Positions 36,701-47,500 of a DNA stretch of 64,000 bases are shown here, piece after piece. The first letter of the stretch is position 1. Every line of letters starts with the position of its first letter. Location of the stretch: positions 62,001-126,000 of the forward strand of contig WFMF01000298.1 of assembly GCA_011033025.1 (NCBI GenBank), written 5' to 3'. Below the pieces are notes generated by a model, which saw nothing but the letters and a program-made list of their open reading frames with translations, was not told the origin of the DNA and searched no databases. Origin of the DNA: Beroe forskalii. Its lineage: Eukaryota > Ctenophora > Nuda > Beroida > Beroidae. Both the position numbers and the translations under genes were made by a program.

Positions 36701-39700
36701 GGTACACATTCAAGTTAAGAAGACGAAGACTGTACACATTCGAATGAAGTTAACCAAACTTTATAATATTTCTTACATTGATGGAAGAAGAATTTCATTG
36801 ATCACATCATTCGAATTATCGAATTTGGTTGTGGAGATGTTTTTCTGTAGGAGTTTCAGCTTAGTTTCTACATCAACATCCTGTAAAGAAGAGAACCTAT
36901 GAGTATGGTTGAATATTTTTGATTCAAAAAATACTCAACAAGATTGAACTTCAAATTTTTAGTTGAAATATCAGTTCTCGAGTAAATATGATATAACAAA
37001 CTAAACAAGAATTGCGCCTGCCGGCGCATTTCTTGTGCCCTTTGTTCCGGTATGCAGGCGCTTAATTTCCTGTTCCCCGGGGCTGGTATAAAACATGCTG
37101 TCATTTGATCGTTGACCATTGTCCGTCTCATTTACTGACATGATGAGTTGACGATAAAACACTGCTATCAAGTGTCACACTGTCACATCATAATACCAAA
37201 GTACCAATATCATTGAATCAATTTTATAAATATTCGTTCATAAGTATAGACTGAAAACAATAATTGTGCTCATTTTCTCTAACATCGGCGAGCGCTTAAA
37301 TTTCAGGAAAGTTCGTACGTGATCACAAATCGCACGTGCATTTTATTGCGCGCGCAACACCTGCCATGTTCTGTTTGCGCGCAACACCTGCCATGTTCTG
37401 TTTCCCTTCCCGTTTACGCGCGTACCCATTCATTCTTGGTTGTTTCCTTTTGAGTTTTGTGTGATATCTCGTGCTCATATTTATCAAGCGTTTCCATTTA
37501 TGACAATGATTATATCATACGAAATCGCATTATTTCTGTCCTTGCAAGTTTCTGCAGTTTGAGTTTATATTGCTCAGCTATCACAGTCAGAGCTCACTTT
37601 AAAATTAAAAAAAAAAACAAAAAAAACTTGATCAAGGATTTCTCATGGTGACTATTGATATTCAACCAAATGCAATGTACTTCCTGGGCGTCGAATATGT
37701 GATTTTAAGATCAACCTTGCCAACTTGAAGATAAAGAGAAGGATTACTAACCAAGATCGAAGGGTCGGATATCGTAAATTAATCAGGTACCGGGACAAAA
37801 TTTCATCTCTCACTTTCCTCAGTACAATTGCTAAGGTCAATCATCATTGATCGAACTCAAATTGCTCATTGTCAATTGTCTCTTATTTAATAGAAAAAAT
37901 GTTAATTTGATCGAAACCCAATCAAATTTGATGGAGTTTCCTAGAAAATCGTTAGACATTCGTGCACCTCTTGTCCTTGACAAATTTGGTAAAATATGAT
38001 GAATACCTTATTACAGGAAATTAAGTTTACATATAATTAAGCCCTAAGGTCCCAAAAAGGGCTTAATTTCATGCACCTTAATGACATGTATTCTTAATTT
38101 CATGAAGACTTATTTTTCAAGCAAATTTGAACATAAGTTCGAAAACATCATTTTCAATCATTCATTATTCAGTATTGATGATGCTTTGAATTGATGACTG
38201 ATGAAAAGCCACTGATTTTGCCAAGACTATATAGTCTTGTTGATATCAACAATGCAAGAGACACATCCTGGAGCTCATTCCTTGACACTCCATCATACCT
38301 TCAAACCTTGATAACTGAATTTACATAGCATGCAATTTTTTCAATGCCGTTATGATAATCAGCTATTATGTAGCGTTTTGTGGAAACATATTCGATCATC
38401 AATATTTTGATGTACCTGATAAGATTATCATGATGCTGTGATAATTTATTCTATAGGTTATTTTGTCATAGTAATTAACGTCTCTGAAAACTCCACGAAT
38501 GTAATTGGAGAGTAATTTAAACTATCAAAGTGTCAGATAAAGAAATAAAGCCAAAAATTCCTTATTCGTAACATATAAAGTCTTAATTATTTGCATACAA
38601 GGCTGAAATTTCTATGGTATGGAACTTATATCTCCACAATGATAATTTGGCTCCATTTATTTAAGAATGCATTAAATTAGACTTACATGTAATTAAGCCG
38701 TAGGGCCTCAAAAAGGGCTTAATTTCATGTAGCTTAATGACATGTAGGCTCATTTTTCTGAAGGCGATATTTCCTGTAATAAGGTATTATGAATATTATG
38801 AAAAAGAATCAATTTCCAAATTTCTACATTAGGATGGACAGAGGATCGAACCGGAACACCAGTAACTCAGTAAGCTAGCTGCAGTGCACACCGTACCGGA
38901 TGCCACTACACCAAGCTATATTGGTGGGAGTGATATTATAAAGGAGCAGTTGAATGTATGAAAATGGAGCATACATACACACATACACATTACATACCAA
39001 ATTGCGTCGCACCACCTATTTCAGATTTAACAGTACGCGTAAAGGTAGTATACACACAACCCCCACAAAACACGATCTCTGCTAACCTTTTCTCAATGCC
39101 TTTTTGTAAAACAAAAACGCGATTGGGAACAGGAAAAAATCCTTGGATAAAGCATGATCCAGTATGAAGAATATATTATGCAATTATTCTTTCTCTTACA
39201 GGACAGCAGTCAGGTTTCATTAGATCCTGAATGACAAGCAGCAGGTTCCTGAACTCCACTTCCTGGATCTTGTAGAGGGATCTAGAGTAGGGCAGCTCAT
39301 GTGACTCACCATCTTCTGTCCGGTAACAATGAACTGCTTTCTCTTTGTCCTGGCAATGCATAGAGTAAGGCTTCAAAATTCAAATATCAAATATCAAAGA
39401 CTTAATATATACTGAAGTCTTGATTCTAAAAGAAAATCATTTCAGTGTGTTTTAGATTTATTTTCAACATTTTCGAATTACTAATCAAACACATGTGTAT
39501 AGATTCAATGAACAAAATGTCACCTTTGACTCAGATAGGAATTACTTACAAAGAACATAGGCAATTCGGGATTCTCTAATGAGGCATTATAATAAGCAAA
39601 CAGATCCAAAAGAGCATTCATATCTTTTTGTGTATCTTCAAGACAACTATCATCATCATTTTCTAGTTTCATAAATATCTCCCTTGCTTTTACCATCTTT

Positions 39701-41480
39701 TTGTCCCTACAAATTTCCTGAATGGCAGTAAGTTTTCCAAGAGACATTTTATCTGACCACCTAACTTTGAATGATTCTGGATAAGCCATGATGAATTGCT
39801 CTGCTAAATCATACCCTGCTCGTTTAACTTCTGCCATGTTCCCTGTCTTCATCATGGTCTGAAAGAATGTTAAATTATTTTTGAGTACTAGCATCAAATA
39901 TCAAATGGCAATTTAGCAGTGACAATGAGGATAAACAATTCTCTACGATTTACAAAATTTGATCTTTTTGATTCCGGTGTTATAGTGTTATATAGTGCCT
40001 TTCCATACCTCATTTAAGTTTTAAATTCTAAGTTATATGCTTGTATGTACATATTGGATTTTTTCATAATTATATTATGCTGACTCAACATTATAGATTA
40101 TTTGAAGAGATGAATTCATACTCACAAAAGTCTTAGAGTAAGGAATGAGAGGTTTACCAACTTTAAGTGCTTTCTGGTTAGCCTTGGCCAAAGCCTCTAA
40201 AACAGCTTGGTCACATCTGAAAAATACATTCAAAACTTCAAAATTTTGGATCCTGCTGCTCTCTACATTGCATTACCTAAAGGGATCATGTTGGAGTTCA
40301 AGTACGGAGTTGGAGAAAAGTCTTGCAGATTGATGTCTTGAAGAAACTTTTCTTTTTAATTCAAATATGAATTGAATTGAATATAAATTGAATAATAGAT
40401 ATTTATAAATAGCCGAGAACTCTCCAGGATCTCATAAACCTAGTAAGTGACTGAAATATTTAACATAATGATTAACTATCTAGTACCTACCTAGTACCTA
40501 TTCTAAATGTTGTATTCTAGAAACTGGCAGTAATTCAGTGGTGAAAAGTAGATCTGATTTGAATCCATTATTGCATTTTTAGTGTTTCACTATGGGGTCC
40601 CTCTCAGTCAATGCTATAAGCAATCAAGTTCAACATAGTACCTACTATCTCAAGAACTTTTATTACCTAGGTGCTAAAGCATGGAATAGTGTACCACCTG
40701 AATTAAGATGTGTAAGTGACCCAAAGGCTTTGACCACAAAATACAAAACTTGTCTCCTTGACTCAGTCACAAGTGATCCAAGCTATGTTGTGAATAATGC
40801 ATTCGACTATATCTATAAACTAAATCATGGAAGTTGATTAAAGTAATTAACATGTTGAAATTCACCAGTCAATGTCTTGACTAAAGTTCTCTCTGGTTGT
40901 TGCTATAGCCATTTATTTATTTATATGTTTGAATTAATTTACCCACTGTTATTTTCTTTTATGTCATGAACCTTGACAGTGAATTATAATTCTTTCAGTT
41001 GTTAATGGTACTTTTTAAATTAAATTATTATTTTTAGTTAGACCTGGGAATGTCTTAAAAAGCAGCTTGACCTTGGTAAGTCAATAATCTACACCTTTAT
41101 TTTTTGTACATAAGTTAAATAATTTCTCCAGTATGTACTGTTAAGAGAGTACAACTTTTAACTTTTTAATGAATATGATTTAATATTCTATTTTTATGCC
41201 TTTAGTTGGTGGCCTCGTTAACAGTCCTAGTGATTGACTGAGTGCTTTCCTTCAGCACAGTCAAGAAGCTTCTTCATATAGATTATTGAAAATATATATT
41301 GTTGTAAATGTGCTGTAAAACTTATATTCAAATTCAAATTCAATTCAAATTCAAAAAGATGATGAATATGCTCACCGCTCTTTCTTCTTATCTATATGCA
41401 CAGGTGGAGATGATGCTGTCCTCACTTCAACGGGAAAGGTTTTTGGTAAACTGTTCTTATCAGCATTAGAGGCTTTCAAT
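33706..41480 (-). CDS. PTCD3: PPR protein, probably PTCD3 (mitoribosomal protein mS39), partial at the N-terminus
   Basis: Nine exons join in consistent phase: 41480-41376, 40216-40126, 39858-39550, 39370-39200, 36880-36777, 35092-34993, 34613-34402, 34073-33964, 33785-33706. The first three give a CDQAVLEALAKA helix, then VKRAGYDLAEQFIMAYP, then VKAREIFMKL and NALLDLFAYYNASLENP. This order recalls the N-terminal half of vertebrate PTCD3, which helps assemble the mitochondrial small ribosomal subunit. Exon 7 contains a clear PPR-type helix pair (SYDSVIQSAVKFYRPDLA, WRYYQEMRSEGWYPS). The N-terminal exon with the mitochondrial presequence was not found; it should lie between 41.5 and 44.5 kb. 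The final two exons are less certain: splicing is phase-correct but their protein has no recognisable match. It could also be another mitochondrial PPR protein. Confidence 0.6.
34324..34447 (-). repeat. 55-bp tandem duplication across an exon-donor junction
   Basis: The 55-bp unit starting GGGATACCAGCCCTATTTCT occurs at 34324-34378 and 34379-34433, followed by the first 14 bp of a third copy. On the minus strand each unit contains the end of PPR exon 7 and its donor CATATACAG|GTTAGA. There are thus two identical donors, after 34402 and after 34347. Using the second would add 55 nt and shift the frame. Confidence 0.93.
35150..35405. mobile_element. Long near-perfect hairpin (arms about 108 bp) in a PPR intron
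   Basis: The left arm (35150-35261) and right arm (35298-35405) are reverse complements with only a few differences. Both contain TTTGGTTGTGATGGTCCGCG and AAAGAACGCGACGG (in the right arm as the complement). The loop is about 36 bp. The hairpin begins about 58 bp from the acceptor of the exon ending at 35092. A transcript in either direction would form long dsRNA. Confidence 0.85.
36296..36514. mobile_element. GC-rich cassette with perfect 14-bp terminal inverted repeats
   Basis: GGGGGCTGGCAAGC (36296-36309) and its exact complement GCTTGCCAGCCCCC (36501-36514) bracket about 190 bp. Inside are two tandem copies of a CCGTtCAATGCTCGCCCTCG block, each followed by palindromic runs of the GGACCCTTCGGGTCC type. 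Composition is sharply different from the AT-rich intron around it. Confidence 0.75.
37004..37078 (+). repeat. Shared 75-bp hairpin sequence, copy 2
   Basis: AACAAGAATTGCGCCTGCCG, GCGCATTTCTTGTG, then TTTGTTCCGGTATGCAGGCG and CTTAATTTCC. It lies in the same PPR intron as the 38-kb MITE. Confidence 0.7.
38006..38784. mobile_element. Second MITE of the same family, 779 bp
   Basis: The left end after TA (38004-38005) reads CCTTATTACAGGAAATTAAG. The right end inverted is CCTTATTACAGGAAATATCG, then TA (38785-38786). Both arms carry inner segments of the form AATTAAGCC...TAGGGCC...AAAAAGGGCTTAATTTCATG. The TIR start CCTTANTAC matches the element at 25645. It lies in the intron between PPR exons 39200 and 36880. 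Confidence 0.8.
38836..38920 (-). repeat. Second tRNA-like sequence beside the 38-kb MITE
   Basis: The minus strand reads GCTTGGTGTAGTGGCATCCG (A-box-like) and later CCGGTTCGATCC (B-box). No proper anticodon arm forms. As at 25.5 kb, the tRNA-like piece lies within about 170 bp of a CCTTANTAC-type MITE. Confidence 0.45.
38929..39145 (+). repeat. Dispersed repeat, copy 2
   Basis: It shares GATATTATAAAGGAGCA, CACGATCTCTGCTAACC and TGCCTTTTTGTAAAAC with the copy near 26.7 kb. A diverged middle carries CATACACA-type simple sequence. No coding potential is seen. Confidence 0.65.
40560..41360 (+). mobile_element. 5'-truncated LINE 3' end with simple-repeat tail
   Basis: The frame at 40592-40837 encodes NFYYLGAKAWNSVPPELR, followed by Lys-rich sequence. 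This matches the pattern at the C-terminus of many LINE ORF2 proteins (a 'GAKLWNSLP..I/LR' motif). The rest of the polyprotein is missing. A long AT-rich 3' UTR follows and ends in a tail of TTCAAA-type repeats near 41326-41355, as expected for non-LTR elements. It lies in the first recognised intron of the PPR gene, antisense to it, and ends about 20 bp from the exon 41376-41480. Confidence 0.7.
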
Positions 41481-42386
41481 CTGTAAAATTTCAAGCCAAT
41501 GAACAAAACCACACGTATGCCCAGTTCAATGAAATCAGTATCAGATAGTTTAGTACTTTGATTAGTGAAGACAAAGAGAAAAAACAGGTTAGATATAGTG
41601 AAAATAACAGAACAAGTTTACTCACTGATCATATAGATGACATTGTGAAAAAAATGAACAGAGGACAGAAGTCTTACAACAATATTTACTCCCTCTTCTA
41701 CATGGTAACATCATCAACCTACATTCAGAGAGCATAATTAAATTGTAAATTGTAAAACTCTTCGAGGAGAGTCAAATAGTGTATCAAAATTCACAATATA
41801 TAGCTAACAGGCCCATCGGGCCTTCAAATACACAGATCACTTGGCGTTGCTACACAGTACACAGCACCTCATTCCCAAATTTTGATCTATGCAATTCAAA
41901 TTGATTGAATACTTTGATGAGACATTTCTTCCGTTTTTATTGCAAGATTATGTTAATTCTGACAACTGATTCTCATACTGACATTGGACAATTTTGTTTT
42001 GTTCACTTTCATCCAGACCAGTTCATAATCTACTACTCCTGTATTTGACTAAATTAGAAAAATATTATTTGTTTGAAGTGATTGATCATTGATGCAGTGA
42101 AACAATGCTCAAAAATGATATCAAACCCACACACTATGTACACCACTAATCGACTGACAGTTTCGAAATTAAATATTTCTTCAGGATCTGAAAATAATGT
42201 AACACAACATTCTGAGATTAGGATGTAAATAATATTTGATTCAATTAAATTGAACGCCCTTTAAACTTCCGATTGCTATCAAGGGTAAAAAACAAGTATA
42301 CAATGGGTCAAAATGCGAAAAATGGGCGATTTTCAATTTCACTGCATTTTGGAGATTGTGTGAAACATTTTTCATGGAGATTTTCC

Positions 42387-42480
42387 TACGCCCGCATAGG
42401 TGTGTGTACGCGCGTTGCGCTTCCGTACGGGAAGCGAGCCGCACAACGATAACTATAACAGCGGGGTATACGTGTTTAGC
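42387..42480 (+). repeat. Half-copy of the GCATAGGTGTGTGTACGCGC repeat
   Basis: It carries CGCCCGCATAGGTGTGTGTA and an ACGTGTTTAGCAAA end but lacks the inverted partner arm. Confidence 0.65.
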
Positions 42481-42680
42481 AAATGGAGATTAACCCATTC
42501 AAATTCAAATTTTAGCGCGCGCCGTCACACCAATTAATTTTTAAATTTTTTTCGTGCATTGTTGGTCATTATTGACAGACATAGACCCTTGTGAGAATTC
42601 AGCACCGCGCGCTGATTCTCACCTGCACAGCACAAGTTAAGCGACTGGCATAGCACTTTGGCATCAGCTGCCTGGACAGA

Positions 42681-42814
42681 TTCCTAAGCCCGCATAGGTG
42701 TGTGTACGCGCGCGGCGCTTCCCTGGGGATATATATATACGTATTTATTGCTAAACACGTATATCCCTGCCGCGCGGCGCGCGTACACACACCTATGCAG
42801 TGCAGGCTTAGGAA
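42681..42814. mobile_element. Palindromic element with CCTAAGCCCGCATAGGTG ends
   Basis: TTCCTAAGCCCGCATAGGTG with following GTGTGTACGCGCGCGG is mirrored at the right by GCGCGCGTACACACACC and GGCTTAGGAA. Between them is a loop with GATATATATATACG and GCTAAACACGTATATCCC. Related half-copies occur at 42387-42480, 42951-43015 and, diverged, inside the 43759-44029 duplication. Confidence 0.75.
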
Positions 42815-42866
42815 ATTAAACGTATTTAGCAACTGGACAGACAATGTTTAACAACACATGCAAAAA

Positions 42867-43015
42867 AAATTTACCCTAACCAGGACCCTGGTTACGCGCA
42901 CGGAGTGCGCGGCGTGGCAAGCGACGCCCCTGGTTAGCTTTAGGGGAGCAATTGCTAAACACGTATATCCCTGTGTGGCGCGCGGCGCGTACACACACCT
43001 ATGCGGGCTTAGGAA
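42867..43015. repeat. Two juxtaposed inverted-repeat fragments
   Basis: CCCTAACCAGG near 42873 is mirrored by CCTGGTTAGCTTTAGGGG ending about 42946, around a GC-rich middle. It abuts a half-copy of the GCATAGGTG family in minus orientation (GCTAAACACGTATATCCC to GGCTTAGGAA, 42951-43015). Confidence 0.6.
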
Positions 43016-43121
43016 GGGGAGCAAAAAGTCATTCAAAATTAATGTGTATCCGCTATGGAAATCCGACCACGATAATCACAATATCACATTACTTTGGATG
43101 TTTGCACCATGACCATAGTTG

Positions 43122-43232
43122 TAGGATGTTACCCTACCCTCCGCCGCGCACGCAAGGTTTTCCGCGGGGAGTATGCAACACGACCCTCCAAACCTCCGAG
43201 TGTTGCGCGCAGGGATGGGAGAAATCCATCAA
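43122..43232. repeat. Repeat shared with 60871-60972, copy 1
   Basis: It shares GTAGGATnTTACCCTACC, CCGCCGCGC, TGCAACACGACCCTCCAAA, CCGAGTGTTGCGCGC and GGGATGGG.GAAATCCATC with the sequence near 60.9 kb. The outer ends (GGATTTTACCC and GGGTGAAATCC) are inverted, so this is probably a small TIR element. Confidence 0.7.
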
Positions 43233-43758
43233 TGACCATAGCTATCAATTTATTAACAGTAAGTTATTTGCAGTTAATTTTCAAGGTTTAAATTTATATA
43301 ACTGGAAGATCCAGTTTTTATAAGAAAAATATTTAATGAATTGTTGATATTGTCCTGTTGACTTTCGACACTCGACAGCTCCTGATTTTATATTTTATCG
43401 TATCATTTAACGATTTAAACTTGCTCTTTAAGTAAATATTTCAGAACTTCTACAATATTTTCATTAAATTTTCCAAAATTTAAACAAGATCAATTCATTT
43501 ATGTACTTTTACTGTACTTTTACTGTCCATTTTCTTCACTTTCCTCTTCAAGTAGGTGTGTGGGGGAGGGGGTTAGCCATGATCATGTGTTATATTTCTC
43601 AATAGGGGAGGGGTGGGCTTTGATTACACTTGGTTATGAGGGTAGTTGGAAATGGCATAAAATGATGAATTAATATGTTTCTTTGGAGCAATGTTCACTG
43701 ACCACCTCCCTGACCCTGTGTGGGGATGTGGCAGCTCTCCATAGCAAAGAGCTCTGCT

Positions 43759-44029
43759 GGAACAAACCTGGCATGCACTAATAGTTTGACAAGTACCCCT
43801 CACCTGGGATGCTAGTTCCTAACCCTGCATAGGTGTGTGTATGTGTGTATGTACTGCGCTGTGCGATGGGAACACTTAGTATCCATTTACTTTGGAACAA
43901 ACCTGGCATGCACTAATAGTTTGACAAGTACCCCTCACCTGGGATGCTAGTTCCTAACCCTGCATAGGTGTGTGTATGTGTGTATGTGCTGCGCTGTGCG
44001 ATGGGAACACTTAGTATCCATTTACTTTG
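43759..44029 (+). repeat. 135-bp tandem duplication, nearly identical copies
   Basis: The unit GGAACAAACCTGGCATGCAC...TTTACTTTG occurs at 43759-43893 and 43894-44029 with apparently a single A/G difference. Each unit contains a TG-decayed copy of the GCATAGGTGTGTGTACGCGC repeat. Confidence 0.92.
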
Positions 44030-44496
44030 CTTCATTAAAAATGTGAGTGACATGGGTCATGGTTCAATGCTCCATCTTGAGAGATGTCTCACCTGAAATT
44101 CTGGGCTAAAAATCCACACAGTAAAGAATGATCTCTTAAAGACACCAATCTGCATCAATTTTCTTCAACTCTGACTTAATATTGAACCTTTAGGTAACAC
44201 TGTCAGGAGCAGCAAGGTGAGATGGCTGCTATCCTCTTACCAATAACCATTTGTCTGAAACCATTTCAGCTAAAAGTTTCAGAATTATAATATCAAAATT
44301 ATGATATCCGATACCAAACATTGAGCTCTATATATTGTATGAGTGAATGATTCAGCTGATAGCAAGGTGGATAGAAGGAAAGAGATAATTGGAACTTTGG
44401 AATTAAATTAAATTAAGCCCCCTATAAACCTGTTTTCAATGAATTAAAATGTCAGATCTTAAACCTGATCACTTTCTACTTCAATTCATAACATCA

Positions 44497-44507
44497 CTGC
44501 AGGTATG
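44497..44507 (+). promoter_or_regulatory. Splice acceptor two bases before the OXSR1 start codon
   Basis: The sequence CACTGCAG ends at 44502 and the ATG begins at 44505. It follows a pyrimidine-leaning stretch (actttctacttcaattcat). The kinase N-terminus (ATG, then the [11 protein letters not shown] region) fixes this start, so the AG is either the 3' end of a 5'-UTR intron or a spliced-leader addition site. No upstream exon was identified. Confidence 0.55.
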
Positions 44508-47500
44508 GCAACCTCGTCTGAGCCGTGGCCCACCAATAAAGAGGACTATGAGCTCCAGGATGTTATTGGAACAGGTGGCACTGCCTGTGTCCAGGTATGT
44601 TTCTTGAAACTATTGGTGACATAACCACTTTCAATAGCATCATATCTTTTGAAATTCACTAGTACTTGGGAATTAAACTGATCATTCAGAGGCCATGGTT
44701 GCCCAATTGGTGAGTTTTAATTGACTCATTATCTAGGTCACTCACTGATAATAATAAATACTCGATGTTATAAATTATTTATTTCTATTTATTAGTCTAA
44801 TGTTGAAGTCATTAATGTACTTTCAGATCGCCCTGTGTAAGCCTAAGAATGAAAAAGTTGCTATCAAAAGAATTGATCTTGACAAAACCCAGTTCAGCAT
44901 TGAAGATGTGATCAAGGAAGTCAATGTTGGTTATTTCTTGGTTTCTTGATAAATTAGAAATATTAGTTACTATCCCATGAGTTGTTGACTATTTAGGATA
45001 TGGTTATATGGAAACATTGTGGCAGTGAACCCTATTCAAATCATACCCTAAAATGGTAAATTGTATCATAATGCCTAACCAAGTGACCTTTCTATTTCTA
45101 AGAGTTAAGATCTTACCTATCCTGCATGATAAACAAATTTTGATACACAACAAATTTTCATTGCCAATTTCAGGTTATGTCAAGATTCAACCATGAGAAC
45201 ATAGCCCAGTACTACACTGCATTTGTGGTTAAGCAAGAGTTGTGGGTTGTCATGAAGCTATATGGTGGTGGTTCTGTTCTTGATGTCATAAAGCATATTA
45301 TCAAAACTGTGAGAATGAAAATTTGGTTTCCTTCAATGTAAATTCTACATTACCCTAGAAGTCCAAGCTTGTATTCTTCAATCGTCATGGGTGTCACAAT
45401 AAACTAATAAAGCAGAATTTCCTTTTCAGTTGTTGTCTTGAAAATTAACAAGATCAAACCCACACTAAATCATTATCCTTTGTGTGTTTCAGGAAGGTAA
45501 AAGTGGAGGTGGTATTCTTGAAGAGGTTACCATAGCAACCATTCTACGGGAAGTTCTGAAAGGACTTGAATATGTGCACTCCAATCAATTTATCCACCGA
45601 GATGTCAAGGTAAATTATCGATCACAACACATACATCAATAAATAATTGTTGTTAATTATCACTAGGTCACTGGATAAAGATAATTTTTCCTTCAATCTC
45701 AATCCTTGCTTGAGAAAGACTTTCTTCATAATATCACCAATTTTATATTTGCATATCGCATAATATTTATTGCATAATATAAATCTTTAGTACTTATTAT
45801 ACGCATATTGCATGTACATTTTAAGTTCTATGCTACGTAATCTATCTTCTCTAATTGCTTATTAATAATACAACATGGTCAAACCTATGACTATCTAATC
45901 TAACAAATAAATGAATTATACATGATCGTGATGTCCAGCTACTCACATATTGAGTAGTTTATCGTGATGTATGTGTGATCTAGAGTAATAGAATGGCAGT
46001 ATTGCAATATACACTGTGTCAGACAACGTGGTTATCATAATTTGGTGTATAGATACCCGAAATAGTGGGACGTTTCACAACCTATTGATTATCTTGAACT
46101 CCTGTTTACGTTGTCGTTATATAAAATCATGGAAACCTTGGACCGTGTTATTTACTACATCAAACCTCATGAGTCATGACACCATCTTGGAGTATGCATC
46201 CATTCCCAGCCTAAACCCACACCCCTCACCCACAGGCTAGTAACATTCTGCTTGGAGAAGACGGAACCATCGTTCTCACGGACTTCGGAGTGAGCGGTCT
46301 GATCTACGATCAGTGCGACCGGAAGCAGAAAACCCGGCGTACCTTCGTGGGGACCCCGTGCTGGATGGCTCCCGAGGTCATGGAGCAGGTTATAGGATAC
46401 AACGAGAAGGCGGATATCTGGAGCTTTGGCATCACTGCTATTGAGCTGGCTGTGGGTGAGTGGAGGGAGGGTTTAGTGGGCATCTAGAATATCATCGTTT
46501 ATTATTAAATTCAACTGTTTGTTATCAATTGTTATAACACTCTTACATGATTTAATGCGATCTGGCAAGAAATTCAATCCATCCGGATGTCCCAAGATTA
46601 TCATTTCTATTAAATTTAGAAATTGCAAGGATGCCACGTGTCAGTTCAACATTCTGATGAATAAACCAGTGACCTGTCTCCAACTAAGTATATTTCAATG
46701 CTTCATAATTCGGAAACTTAATCTGGGACAGTTGACCAATATAATTAAAACCAGGACACGCCCCCTACTACAACTACCCTCCCATGAAGATCCTGATGAT
46801 GACCTTGGGCAAGGACCCGCCCACCCTAGACGACTGTCTGGAGGACGGGGACAACGCCAAGTACTCCAAACCCTTCAAGAAAATCGTGGAAAAGTTAGTG
46901 CTGCGCAGAATATCGCGACACATGCTATAAACCATATTCAAGTTATCTCAACAACTCATATGTTCAAATATAAATTGATTAAAAACATTGATTGACTGCT
47001 ATTTGGTCTTTTGAAATTTATGATATCCAATTGAAAACAGGTGCCTCGTGAAAGATCCCGCCAAAAGACCATCCGTTTGTGAAATCAAGAAGGAGCCGTT
47101 CTTCAAGAAGGGAAAAGACAAACAGTGGATCATCGATCATCTGGTACATAAGGTGAATGTGTAATGAGTCACTGCCTTTGGCAAGTTTCACAACAATTTT
47201 TATGGAATACACCATTTGTTTTTAAATTGCACTTTCGACTTTAATTTGTTGATAACCTTGAATTTGGTGGTCCCCTTCGGCACTATAATTGTACATGGAA
47301 ATTGGAATTATGCTGTTCGCAAGTGTCCGGTTCCCTTTGCAAGTATTGAAGTCCCTCTGTTTCCCTTTGTTAGTATGTGATATTCAGGGCATCTTGTGAT
47401 AGCAACATATCAACAACTTACCCTGAATTTTGTCACTGTTCGTGATTTCATCGAATGGCGATACAGTTACAAATATATTACCTCTCACCACCGATCTATA

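Noticed and set aside
42241..43323. Several open frames with AYTHLCG/RTHTYAG-type repeats
   Set aside because: They are translations of the GCATAGGTGTGTGTACGCGC repeat family.
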